From Epiperipatus broadwayi (Eukaryota; Onychophora; Udeonychophora; Euonychophora; Peripatidae), in the NCBI GenBank assembly GCA_028023455.1, contig JAQFVV010000003.1:2194001-2258000 (forward strand): a DNA stretch of 64,000 nt, read 5' to 3'. This document shows, piece by piece, positions 21,357 through 33,863 of this stretch. A program made the translations under genes and the position numbers. The stretch's first letter is position 1, and each line of letters opens with the position of its first letter. The notes beneath the pieces are model-generated. The model made no database searches. It saw nothing but the letters and a program-made list of their open reading frames with translations, and was not told the DNA's origin.

Positions 21357-22214
21357 TCTGTGTCATTCTAATTCTAGGTAGAAAAAAATCTTAGAGAGAA
21401 ATAAATAAAAACTTAAAGATAAATTTTGGAAAATTATGCAATAATCCTTGAACTATGAGTATATTTTTGGTATCTTATGATGTTGTCTTTTAACTTCTGT
21501 AGTAATGTTCTTGGAAAAGATTTCAATATCTTACTCAATTATAATTGTTTTCTATATTTCTATGTCATTCATGTGTTTTCAGTAAAATCAAACATTCTTA
21601 CTCTCTTTAGATTATCTTTGAAATGATTGTTATAATACAAACTTCATCTACATAATCCATCAAAATTTAATACTTTTTCAGAGATTATCTTTTTATTATG
21701 TGTTTTTCTCTTATTTTTACAACTGTTATTGACATAAATAAATATATACACTTTATGTAAACAAATAACATGCTTCTAATGATATAATAACATTATGTGC
21801 ATCAATAATATTTCCATTGTACTGAACAAGTGTGATAATGAGACTTTTTGATGCTTCTATTACAACCATCAAAATAGCAATTGATGCATCATTTGATGTC
21901 AGAAGTTCCTGTATATGATATTAATGAAGGCAGCTGATCTCAGAATTCCCATCAAAATAATATTGGATTACAGTTGCTGCATCAGGTGAAATTCTCAGAG
22001 ATCTTATTTAATGATCAATGATGTCAATTAATATATTATTATCAACTGCTCTTCTCAAAAGTTCCATTCAGTAATCTATGATATCGATTGCTGTATCACT
22101 ATTAATTGAATTTCTCATATTTTCACTGCATGATTTACCATATATTTTTAGATATATTAAACAACCTCCATACTTTCCCATTCTTTTTAAGTTCATATAA
22201 ATAAAGATACAATA
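21357..22214. other. AT-rich anonymous DNA
   Basis: No gene recognised. Between 21840 and 22130 loosely repeated TGATGCATC- and ATTTCTCA-type words recur, too degraded to define a unit. Confidence 0.5.
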
Positions 22215-22300
22215 TGAGACAAATGCCCCCCAAGATGCATTTCATGCTGAACTAGCACTCATCAGTTGGCCCAGGTCACTATCTCTCATATATATCTCTA
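22215..22300. repeat. Dispersed repeat family R19, fragment
   Basis: Shares GAACTAGCACTCATCAGTTGG followed by CCAGGTCACTATC-type sequence with the middle of copies 1 and 2 (about 19306 and 23560). Only about 60-85 bp are recognisable, and they abut a hairpin on the right. Confidence 0.5.
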
Positions 22301-22301
22301 T

Positions 22302-22463
22302 GTTACATTTTTATTTACCATTGTCAAACTCACTCCACTCACAACTTTGACACCATCCACCTCAGATAAATACAACAATAATAATCGTTATTGTATTTAT
22401 CTGAGGGGTATAGTGTCAAAGTTGTCAGTGGAGTGAGTTTGACAATGGTAAATAAAAATATAA
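22302..22463. mobile_element. MITE-like hairpin with arms of about 70 bp
   Basis: GTTACATTTTTATTTACCAT (22302-22321) pairs with ATGGTAAATAAAAATATAAC (22444-22463). Pairing continues through CACTCCACT / AGTGGAGTG, ACTTTGACAC / GTGTCAAAGT and CCTCAGATAAATACAA / TTGTATTTATCTGAGG. The turn is only about 10 bases of AT-rich sequence. Arms are very similar; no coding capacity. Confidence 0.85.
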
Positions 22464-23433
22464 CTTGTATTTATACTCTATTTTAAAATTTTTGTAACAA
22501 GTCTGTTACATTTTATGCAATTAGCTATAGCCTATTTGCATTTATTAAATTTTGCAGCAATTTCCTATAAAAGAATTATTTGAACTCATTATTTCCTGCT
22601 TAGATATATCGTAGCTTGCAAAAATATATATTGACTAATTACGTTAGACTCAAGGGACATATTGTATTTATAGTAGTCTGAATTCATTTCTTTTGCAATA
22701 GAAGATTCAAGTCTGGAAGAAAAAACTTCTGACCTTTTATTTTAATAATTACTCTAAACATTATTTTATTTTGTTTGCTTAATTTAGTTTATTAATTTTT
22801 TTGTAATAAAAAAAAAATCTTTCAAAACTTAAGAAATAAAATTAAAATCTTCAATGGCATTTAAATTTCTTTGAAGTAAATAATTTTATTTGATCTCAAA
22901 AGAGAAATTTGATCTTTTACAATTAAACCGATAAATTTAATTTCATTATAATAATGTGTTCGTTACTTCTCGGAAGAAAAGAACATTTTAACATCATTCT
23001 ATTTCAATTTCCTTATTCTGGAAATATTTTTAATCTCTAGATTTTTAAAAATTATATATATATAAAGTTTGCCCTTTTTAATCCTAATTTTAAGTAAAAA
23101 AATTTTTTTTAAAAATCTAACAAGATAAAATCGATTATATATATTTCGACGATTTTTAATCATTAAGATATCAACATCATTTTTACCCCTGATCAATCTA
23201 CTTTAGAATTAAAGTTTCTCCTAATTTAATCCCATTTTTTTAATGCACGTTTTTCGTGTGTCACTCCGACAAAATTTTTATCTCATCCAATTCAATCTTC
23301 TCCAATGTGATCTCCTATAAATCTGTTATATGTTTTTGAAACGTATTATGGTGTGTGCATAGTTTTACTGAATTAAAAATAGTGTGAAATACATTTATAG
23401 AAAGCATTTAAAATTACTATAAACAGTTATATA

Positions 23434-23710
23434 GGGGGTTTGAACACAGACTTTCAAGCACCCTTCAACTATCCACACTCTCACATACTACTGATACACA
23501 TGACCACACACATGTAGAAAAGATAAATAATCTCCAATATCTGTATTTCCTGATAAACTATCACTCATCAGTTGGTCTAGATTATTATCTTCCACACACA
23601 TATATAATCAGTGCTCAGTTTATATAATGGAAAGACTCAATCTACTCCAACTTCCAACTTTTCAGCCATCCATTCTATTGAAAATCTGATCCAAAAGGTC
23701 TGCCGGTGAT
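23434..23710. repeat. Dispersed repeat family R19, copy 2
   Basis: Same order of blocks as copy 1 at 19140-19440, with small deletions and about 15-20 percent differences by eye. Both copies are in the same orientation, about 4.3 kb apart, and are followed by unrelated sequence. Confidence 0.75.
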
Positions 23711-26700
23711 AAAATATATATGTAAAATGTAAATAAGATAAATAATAGAATAAACAATAAAGCATATATAGTGTAAATTTTATTTGATACCCTGTATAAA
23801 ATCCAGCACAGATATCCTATAAGACTGTCTACTATTAAACTAGCTCTAATTGATTAATAAATAATAAATGATTCGGTTTTATAAAATTAAATAAATAAAA
23901 TATTAATAAATCATGAGACAATGAAGTGAAGTACATGCAGTAAAGAATTACATTAAGCAAATATCCCACAGGATACCACCTCAATGGCATAAGAATACTA
24001 TCCCCCTATTGTTTCAAATAATAATAAATTCATAGCATTCTTACGACTTTAAAATAATAATCAATTTAATATAATGCTACTAAATAAATCCTAATCTCTT
24101 TATTAAAATAATATAATTATAATTATCTCCGGTTCTTTAAAATAATTCTAATCAACTTATAATCTTCTGTAGTCAAGTATGATAAGGGATTTTATATCAT
24201 TCTGAACTACACCTAGCTAATAATAATAACAACAATAATAAATAATAATAATCTTTGATGGATAATTATCAATCTTATTTACTGTTCAATGTTATGGTAA
24301 CTATCAATAATAATAATAACAATAAATTATATAATATAATCTTTAATTCTCATGTGGCACCTCAAATAGAATATGTGGTATAATCTGATAATCTGAGAAC
24401 ATGTGGCAACGAATAACGTTATAATTCTACACAATAAATTATATAATTAATTATGACCATAATAATAATAATGTAAAATAAAATTTCTCAAATATATTAT
24501 ATTCTGAAGCATTGTAATTTCTTAAGTAAATAATTATATTCCTACTGTGCAAATATTATGTTTCTTTTGGTATCAGGTGATCATATATTTGTAATGGTGA
24601 ATAATCAATACAACACAAAGTTTTATAAAACAAGTTTAACAAAATTTGTTATTATAGACTTTTAACAAAAAATTATATACAATATTTACAGTTATATTTT
24701 AGATAAATTATATACTTCCTCATTAAAAAATAAAATAAAATCAACAAGTAAATAAGCCTTTACTTCGACTTATAAACTTTTGCACATTTATTTAAAATAA
24801 TAATAATACTAATTACGAATACATGTATAGTTGAATATAATATCTATTAATTGACATGTTTTAAATGTATAGTTTTCGCAAATATACACGAAAATATAAA
24901 AATATAAACTATTGAAGTAACATTCATTTTTTTAAAAGATATGGTCATAGATTTTGTAATAAATCATTCAAACTTCTACTATGATAATGCTGATGTTATT
25001 CAAAATATTTATCTTGGATTCGTTCAATAAATAAATTGACTTAACTAAAATAATATGATTGACATATTTTTATATACTTTGCTTGGCACTACTCTAATAA
25101 AAATCCCTATGTGTGTGTGTTCTAAAACAAAGTAATATTCACAAAATATAAGTACTCATTTTATTTTACGTTGTTTCTTCTGTATGTTCTATTCTTTAAA
25201 AACATGCATTACAGGGTATAATAAAAAATATCCAAAATTATTCAAAAATCTCATGAATAATTTATTATCTCTTATATATATATTTTTAATAGTTTAATAA
25301 AATACGGAAATATTTATGATTCTTTATTATTATAGTTTGAATTTACTTTGAATTTCATTTGTATTTGAGTTCACCATAAGTCAAAGCAAGAAAAACCTAT
25401 ATCATCTTCTTTCAAAATAACGATTCTACAATTCAAAAATTATTCATTATTTTCCTTCATAAATACAATTCTGTACAATGCAACAACTTTTGAAATTAAG
25501 ATAATGATATGATGTGTAGGCATGAAAAACTAACTAGAGTATAGACTATATGGGATAATCTACATGGCAACAGTGCATACAAAGTGGCATGACTTCTCTG
25601 TCTAATGACCTCAAATATAAAAATAATGTCCAGGCTATTTATTCAGCTCATTCAAACATTAAAATACTTAATACTAAGAAAGACACTGCCCATGGAAAAT
25701 ATATACAAGACACAGGGCTACGTTATCTGTACTTACATAAACTACTAAGATAATAATATTAATTACTTTCTATTCCCCATAAATCCTACATATAAGCATC
25801 CCATTGGTTTCTTTTCATAATCCTAAGGCACTATCACTTTAAAACTTCATAATAGATTTATCGACCTACATCGCAAAATTATCTAACATTACTCTAAACA
25901 ATAAACAAGATTCACATATGACCTCAATAATCTAAAACTACTATAACAAGAAAAGGTTTATTCACTTTCAAAATTCAGCAATAAAAATATAAATGATTTT
26001 GTTTTCAGATATTAAAATCAATATTTAAAATATTTTAAAAATAAGGTTCCTCCAGTAAAAAATCATATAAAATTATATGTATTAGTAAATTATATTACAT
26101 TAGTAATATAAAAGAAAAGTATGCATATATATTTTTAAAAATCCTAGGTCATATCTCTAGAATAGCAATGAAGTTTAATGTGTAATTAATGCATGCACAC
26201 ATGTCCATATGTTCATATGATAAGGTAATACTATAAAATATTCCAAGCAATATCTAAAACAATAAAATATACATCATGTAAAATTAATGTATTTTATAAA
26301 GTTTACCTAGTAACACTTATCTTGTCAGTTACTATAATTGACGTTTTCTGGTCCAATATTTCATACAAAGAAAAACCATATCAAATAATTTTAACATTCA
26401 TTCGCATTAATGTTTAAAAAAAAACTTTACAAAAAATTTAAATATTCCTTATAATACTAATTATGTTAGATTGATAAATATTTAAATGTAATGTTCCTAT
26501 CTAGCACTAATAAAAACTTAACACTATTATTAGTAAATGAAATGATAAATAAACTATATTTACAAAAACTCCGACTCACCATAAAGTTTAAATAAAAAAG
26601 TCATTTTCTTCCTCCTAATATTTCTTAATTAGAAGTCCTTCATAAAAGCTTACTCCCCAATGTTTGTTACTAAGACAACCACTGTCCAATACTTGAGAAC

Positions 26701-28685
26701 AAAAAATAGAGTTCTCTTCCCTTTGATGCAGTGTAGTAAACTCATAAATGAAAAAAAAATGAAATTAAAAAAAAATGAAGTCAACTTTTGTATCCAATAT
26801 TATTTGAACAATAATTATTAATCCTTTTATGAAAGTTTGTAAAAATTATAGTCAATTGTTTATAGCTTTCAAGATAATAATTATTAAATTGTGATATCAC
26901 TGGGAAAGTTTAAAAATAATCTCCAGAGTTTGCCATTCACTTGGATCCTACATGGGCTTTTCGATGCATCAGTGACAGCTATATAAATTCATATGTATTT
27001 GTATGGAAAATATACATTTATATTCCATTAAAATTAGCATTTTTTGGTAATTCAATATAGACATTTATAAAGTTATTTCAGTCAGGATAATATTATTTTT
27101 AATTACTCATTTATTTCCTTAATTCTAAAAATCACTTTTTAGAATATTAAAATGATTTATGGTCTTTTTTTTTCTAATGATGACTTATCATATAAAAATA
27201 TATTTGCAATACTATCAGTTTTTATATCTTTATCACCACTTTATAATAAGCTTTTAAAAACAATATTTCTTTTAAAATATTTACTGCAACTTTTTTTAAA
27301 GGATATATTTTTAAAATATTAAAAATTAAAGTTTTTACCATATAACTTTTGCTCTTCAAAAATGTATGATATAATGCATTTAAAATACAAAATTTTTCTG
27401 TCAAATTTCCTTGACAATGTCCAAAATATTAAAATAAATAATAATATATCTTTATCCAAAAATATTTTTAAAATTGTACTATCATTTGGTATCTGTACTT
27501 CCATCCTTAATTTTCTTGAAAACATACTTATTTCTGGTATTAAATCCATAGCTAATGTGAAGCTGGTTCAAGTTTTAATAGAATAATTGGCAGGGAATTT
27601 TGTTACTTTAACACATGTGACTATTTTAGCTTAATAAATTTATAGTCCTTTCAATACTCTCTTTTAAAACAATAATTTTAAGTAGTAAAATTTTGATATT
27701 AATAATAAAAAATAAGTTATTAAGAGAGTTATTTAGTTATTAAGCAACCCCTTAAGTTATTTAAAGCACATATTTATCACCCCAGAAAAATGACAACCAA
27801 CATCTACTTTTATACCAAAATAAATTGATGATTTGATTGGCTATTTAGATCTTCAACTGGTGATCTAATTTACATATCAGTAGTATCTTACACAATTAAA
27901 TTTCAAAAATAAAAATCATGACTTATTAATTATTAAATATTATTTAATTCTAAATTACTTTTATTCTTTTATTTAAACAAACTAAACATTTTAAAATAAC
28001 ATTTAAAAAATAATACTTTATTAATTTATCCAATATTTATTTTCAATGAATCTATCTTTAAAATTTAACTTTATTAATTACATTTGTTTTTTTAAAACTA
28101 CCAATTAAATAATTTTTGTAACATTTAGGTTTTATCTTACAATATAACAAATGTTTCAATTTTTTAAAACAATTCTAAAGCAATTTTGAAACTATCTTTA
28201 GAATACTTGTAAGCACAAAAGTATGAGTATTTGTGTCACATGACTTTTTAAAAACCAGGCAGTATGTAACAATTTTTAATTGCTATCTGATAACAGAAAT
28301 AAATTTCTAATTATACAAAATATTATATTAAAAAATAGTAATATAATAATAGAATTTGGAATAATAATTTGGATACTATTGAAGCTGTAATAAATTAAAC
28401 ACATTTGTCTACCACAAAATATTACATTTTAAATACATAATTTATAACATAAATATTAAATATATATTTTTTATTTTAAAATACATTATGGCCAGTTTTC
28501 CCAACCATACAAAAATTATACTATTTAGCTTTACTTTATTATTTTAACATATTAATATAGTTTTATGTATTTACTACTCTCACTTTATTTTAACAAAGCA
28601 TTTTAAAATAGTACCAACATTATACAGTAGTCATACCATTTAAAATATATCCTTAATTTAAATTTTAAAAAAAAATTGATTTATT
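23711..28685. other. AT-rich anonymous DNA, no gene found
   Basis: Five kilobases without a recognisable gene, RNA or transposon. Imperfect (AAT)n runs occur at about 24218-24320 and 24455-24470. Opposing short frames at 27222-27586 are chance frames in low-complexity sequence. A slightly less AT-rich stretch lies near 25500-25930. Confidence 0.55.
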
Positions 28686-28699
28686 AGACCTATCTGGAT

Positions 28700-28713
28700 T
28701 TAGTAGAAAGGGC

Positions 28714-28747
<34 letters not shown>

Positions 28748-28774
28748 GCCCTATCTACTATATAGTAGAAAGGG

Positions 28775-28811
<37 letters not shown>
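28700..28811. repeat. Two-unit (TA)n cruciform repeat
   Basis: TAGTAGAAAGGGCACAATAT is followed by about 23 TA units and then ATTGTGCCCTATCTACTA, a hairpin whose loop is the microsatellite. The left half is then repeated directly (TAGTAGAAAGGGCACATATA, 28764) before a second (TA)n tract. This looks like a duplicated or template-switched palindrome. Confidence 0.8.
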
Positions 28812-28816
<5 letters not shown>

Positions 28817-30113
28817 CTTCTCTGATAGAGATCACATGGATAACTTTTAAAAAATACATACAAAAATATTATTAGTTGTTTTAAAACTTTGTAAAAGTTT
28901 GCTTATTTATTTATTTTTTAAAGCAAGCTAAAAAAAATAATTTGTAAAAAATGAAATCATTTTTAAAATTTTAAGTATTATTTCAGGCAACACAATGGTT
29001 GATATGAAATTTAAATGATTACCAGACAAAGAAAAAGACAGATTATCATTTATTATTAAATTTTGTTGAGATCAGTTTTTTTGTTAACTCATAAATTAGC
29101 AACTATGAAAATGAAGTGTATTTATCTATATTTGAGTTTATTTGTAATGATGGAGACAAATTTTAGTTGGAGTGCCAACTTCATCCTTCTGAAAATCATG
29201 GAATTGTAATAATGCTCTAATTATATTGAATGTTTAATTATATCTTCTAATGCTAAATCTTACGTGCAGACACTATAACAATTGGATAATTAAATAAATA
29301 AAAATAAATTTCAACTCACCTATGGGTTACAAGAAAAAATCATCAAAGAAGAGAAGCATTTACACATATTATGCATCCCTTATTTTTAAAATTATAGAGC
29401 ACAGCTATCAAAAAAAAAATTATTATTTCTAAAAAAAATCTTTAAGATAAATTTTACACATATAATTATGAGAACACAACCATTATGGCCAGAGATTTTA
29501 TTGTTAAATAGGCATTACTACCAAAAAGTATTGAGCTGAACAGAAAAATTAAAATAAAAGAAATTTGGGTAAAGACTTTTAAAATGACTTTTATTAAATG
29601 AATAATAATTTAAATAACAACATCAAAAGAAATTTTACTTTATAAAATATTTATTTTCTATTTAAGTTAAAATTAAAATGTTGATTTTTTTTACTTCATT
29701 GTATATATAAATTCAGAGCTATAATAGAATGAAAATATTAATTTTAAATATTTTCTGTCATGTATATTCCATATATAGTTATATTGCTTATATTTTTTAT
29801 TATATTAAAAAAAATTCTTATTATAATCATGCATAATTTCTTATTAAATTTTTTTATATGACATTCAAGTGTTATTTTCATATTTACATTAGAATAATTT
29901 ATAAGTGTGGGGTGGATAATGTTCAGGAAATATGACTGCATCTGTGTGAAGGCTTGTACTTTATGTAAACTTCAGTCTGACTATTATTCACAGCTATTAA
30001 CAAAGAAAATAAAATTTTTGTTATAGTTCCTCCACCACGCACAAAGCCATCACTGGTTTTCATTATTCCTAAATGAGTACATATTATATCTTGTTGGTTA
30101 ATTCTGTTTATAT
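28812..30113. other. AT-rich anonymous DNA
   Basis: No gene recognised. On the minus strand 30090-29935 is somewhat richer in GC and open (it includes SDGFVRGGGTITK). It matches no family I know and is interrupted by low-complexity sequence on both sides. Confidence 0.5.
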
Positions 30114-30229
30114 ATATAAATAAATTATTTTTGGGGTAAAACCATGTATTATTTTCTATTATATACCAAATTATTGGTATATAATAGAACATAATATATG
30201 GTTTCACTCAAAAAATAATTTATTTATAT
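30114..30229. repeat. Hairpin with arms of about 53 bp
   Basis: ATATAAATAAATTATTTTTGGGG-TAAAACCAT...CTATTATATACCAA pairs with TTGGTATATAATAG...ATGGTTTCACTCAAAAAATAATTTATTTATAT. The turn is four to six bases. Arms are nearly identical. Confidence 0.75.
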
Positions 30230-30332
30230 CCTACAACCGTGAAAACATTAAATATATATATATATGAGTAAACAATCATATACTATAACCGTTAAAACAT
30301 TATATATATATATATATGAGTAAACAATCAAA
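30230..30332. repeat. Tandem repeat, two copies of about 52 bp
   Basis: The unit C/AACCGTG/TAAAACATT, then (TA)n, then TGAGTAAACAATCA, is repeated at about 30233 and 30285. It directly follows the hairpin. Confidence 0.75.
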
Positions 30333-32019
30333 CTAACACCATTCTTGAAATGAGCTGCATGGTCTCATAAGCTTTTGACCAATGAAAAAGATTTCAGACT
30401 GATTTTCTTGTTGTATAATATTCATTGACTGTTACAATGTGAACAGAAATTACCTCAATGAATTGAAAGTAGTATTGCATTAAAAGGTTTAATACCATAC
30501 ATATTTTGAAACAGTTAGATCTATCAACCAGCCTGTTTCACCTATTATATTCTATAATAGTGTATTTCTGTTTCACTCAGATTGCATGTATTTCTTTAAT
30601 TTAAACCTTTCAATGTGCTTGTAATATTGCCAAGTAAGTGTGCATATAATCACCTTGTTAACTATAATATGAAGATGCAATCATAAATAGCATATACACA
30701 CATACCACCCTATGTTTGTTAAAACTGAAGTAAACATATCAGTGTGTGGTTAGAATTTATACAAATAAAATAAGAAATTTAAATTTATAAAATGATTCAT
30801 TTAAGCTTTAATATTCATTTAAAATAATTTCTGAGTTCTATTGTTTGTTTAAAATTATACAGTCTGTAAACTGTTTACGAGTTTTTATATTTTGTCTAAA
30901 AATAATCTTTTAGCTGAAAATTGACCTCATTTAAAATTATAGGAAATTAGAATATCCAGTCAGGCATAAATTTATGCTAAGTTCAATTGGGAAACCCAAG
31001 GGAATAGAGCATTTTAATTCCAGATCCGGCTGTGGCTAATATTTAAAAAAGTAGAAAATTTAGTTAAAGGCAAAGTTTAAAGTCAGTAAACAAGTGATAT
31101 TGCCAAAGTAAAAGGGGGATGAGAACACTGAAAAATATGATATAAAAAAGCCTGTAGTAGCCATTAAAAAGAGTTGAGATGCATTTTTCCAAACAAGTGT
31201 TGAAAAATAATTAGAGACTTATTCCTGCATTGCTTTAACCAAGCTGAATTCTGACCAAGCCATTACCAAATTGTTAAAATGAGGATTGTCAGCTAGTGAG
31301 ATGATAGACTGGCCATCTATCTCTCATGGAAAACTGTTCTACAGAATGGAAGAAAACCTCAGCTCTGGCCCAATAATGGAGAAGCTATACCTGAAGTACT
31401 AGATAATTATCAACCAAAATAATGGAGGAAAGCCACAACCAAAGTAATAGGAAAGCCACATCCTGATTTAATGGAGAGAAGAATCCCAGTAAAGAATGCC
31501 TTGAAAATCTTACTACTAAGTATTACCAGTAAATCATTCTGCAGAAGGCACTAATTGCATTACTAAACCAATTCTAAATTAAAAGCTAGCTAACTAATCC
31601 AGTCTCATATTTAATTATATTATTTAAATATTAAACTAAACCGTTTATGTTAAATTTATTTTAAAGCTTAGAGCACTCTCAAAATTCTTGTTTGATCATA
31701 AATATTTTAAGTAATCATAAATATTTAGGTTCTATAAAACCATTCAAACAAATTCTTCATTTTCTAAATTATAACTTTATTGATCATTTTTGCAATTTGT
31801 TTTTATGCCATCTATATTTAGCTTTAATTTCATGTTTGTTAATTTATGCTATGCTAATCAGAAAGGAGTTTTGTGGGGTTTAATAATTATTGGAGAGATG
31901 ATTAGCCACCTTTTGATTATGTTAGAATATTATAATATAAAGAAATATAAACAAAACTCCATTCTGAAATCAAACTATTATTTACGCTAGAGTGAGTCAG
32001 TTACTTACAATGCACAGAA
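30333..32019. other. Anonymous DNA, part less AT-rich
   Basis: No gene recognised. The stretch 31000-31560 has a more balanced composition and recurring GGAAAGCCACA, AATGGAG/AGAA and CCAAAATAATGGAG-like words, perhaps an old repetitive element. Stops in all frames prevent any protein call. Confidence 0.45.
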
Positions 32020-32159
32020 TAAGTTATTTAAAAATAAATATTTTGCATAGATTATTTAAAAATGAATATTTTGCATAAGTTATTTAAAAATGAATATTTT
32101 GCATAAATTATTTTAGAGATCAATCTTTTGCTTAAGTTATTTAAAAATCAATATTTTCT
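32020..32159. repeat. 28-bp minisatellite, five copies
   Basis: The unit TAAGTTATTTAAAAATGAATATTTTGCA is repeated five times with a few substitutions; the fourth copy is the most diverged. Confidence 0.85.
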
Positions 32160-32997
32160 TAATATTAGGCATGAGTAATTCTATACAGCATATAAGTAAT
32201 ATTTCAAATATTAGTAAATCCTTAATTTTGCTGCAACTCTCCTTAATTAGATATTAAAATATACAGTATCTTTAAATCAGGTTCTTATTATTACCCTTTT
32301 AGTGTAATTAGGTATACTATATATGAACTGACCAGTGGTAGTGCACTGATGGAATCTAAGATTTGGCATAAATAATTTAGGAAAATATTAAATTAGCATG
32401 GCAAATGTGTTGCTAGTTAGCATAAATATGCGTATTTTCTTGCTATGCCTATAATGGCCTACATCAGGATCAATTCTACATCAAGTTATACCTTGAAAGT
32501 TTAAACAACTGTGACATTTATTTGCATTTGAAGGAACCCAAGCATTCCAAGGGCTCATTAAGCCACTGTTCTATTCACTTAAATAAAAAGGGCCTCTTCA
32601 TATTATAGCAAGTAGCATGGTCTGAGGAATCAATTATTAGATAATGAACCTCAATTAAGAACACATTTGAGATGCACATATTCTGATACTATAGTTTGTA
32701 ATGCCCTAGAATCTGATGGTCAACTACCCAGCATCAGTTCAACCTCCCATAGAAATTAATATCGGCTTAGATCTGATTCAGCATCTTAGTTAATGTGATT
32801 ATCTCTGTAGTAATTATGTAATATTAACAAAATATTATATGTTATGTTAAACTTAAAATAATTTCAAAATGTTATCAATAAATTGATCACTCTAGCTATT
32901 ACTGATTTTCATGATTTAGATCATAGCATAGGTTAGAATGTAGAGGATGGTATAACATACTGTCAGTTCTGTAAAGTCATAATCTAATTTAGACATT
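32160..32997. other. Anonymous DNA, less AT-rich
   Basis: No gene recognised. 32440-32790 has a more even base composition without a long open frame, and may be decayed mobile-element sequence. Confidence 0.4.
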
Positions 32998-33255
32998 TTG
33001 CAACCCTAAATTTCACTCACCTGCATGTAAGCAAATATAATTGACTTTGTTTATCATTTATTGATAACTACATTTTAATTTGTAAATCTAAGTATTCACT
33101 CACCTGTGTATGAGCAATATAATTTACATTATATTCTTTGTTAACCCAAGTATTCAGTCACCTGCATGTGAGCAATATATAATTTGCATTACCATATTTT
33201 TGTAACCCTGAGTATTCACTCACCTGCATGCGAGCAATATGTATATAATTTATTT
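32998..33255. repeat. Minisatellite, four imperfect copies of about 60-80 bp
   Basis: The core GTAACCCTGAGTATTCACTCACCTGCATGYGAGCAATAT recurs near 33001, 33085, 33143 and 33211, with AT-rich spacers of variable length (ATAATTTGCATT-like). Confidence 0.8.
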
Positions 33256-33367
33256 TGCTTTATATCTTATAAATAAATTATGTATCAAATTTATGAAATA
33301 TAAATTTATCTCAGTCATCATTCTTGCTCAGTACTTTATGAATTATTAGTTAAGTTATATAATATCA

Positions 33368-33594
33368 TGTGGGGGGGGGGGTCTCATGTTTTACCACTTT
33401 GCTATTGCTGGAATGTGAATAAAGAGATATTGAGTGTAGCCTCAGACATGTCATTCACCATGGGTTGACTTGGAAGCATGAGAAAAAGAGTTGAAGTATG
33501 ATCAGATTTAGGAACTATCCCAACTTGGTCATCTTTTGGTTCTTGGGCTCGGACTCTCGGTCTGTTGAGCAAATGTACAAACCTGACCATTACA
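33368..33594. mobile_element. Possible solo LTR (227 bp)
   Basis: The block starts TGTGGGG (a G run of 11) and ends CATTACA. It holds an AATAAA signal at 33418-33423 and a CTCGGTCTGTTGAGC segment near the right end, an arrangement common in LTRs. A target duplication is not clear and no primer-binding site follows, so this is a weak call. A 62-codon minus-strand frame covers most of it without a known domain. Confidence 0.25.
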
Positions 33595-33817
33595 ATTTAT
33601 GTATGTACCTAGTTCTGGACAAATTCAAATTTTAGTACCAATAAGTTTGCAATTATGATATTTAAATTTTAAAAAAAAAATCATAATCTGAAACTATTCT
33701 GAAAATCACTATACACTTGTATAATAAATGAAGTCAGTCTGATAGATTTTTCACAAGTTAATAATTTATTAGAATGTAGAGTTTGTGTCAAATGTATTAT
33801 AAATTAATATGATGGGT

Positions 33818-33823
33818 CACACA

Positions 33824-33857
<34 letters not shown>

Positions 33858-33863
33858 TGTGTG
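33818..33863. repeat. (TA)n hairpin CACACATGCA...TGCATGTGTG
   Basis: Perfect 10-base GC-containing ends enclose a TA tract. It lies directly left of the left LTR of element 4. Confidence 0.85.

Noticed and set aside
24218-24480. (AAT)n-rich stretch as a possible satellite or CRISPR-like array
   Set aside because: Irregular trinucleotide runs without a fixed unit or spacers; ordinary low-complexity DNA in a eukaryotic genome.
29923-30207. Minus-strand 94-codon frame with SDGFVRGGGTITK as a possible host exon
   Set aside because: Half of it is the AT-rich hairpin at 30114-30229; no family match and no clear splice sites. It could be an exon, but the sequence alone does not support it.
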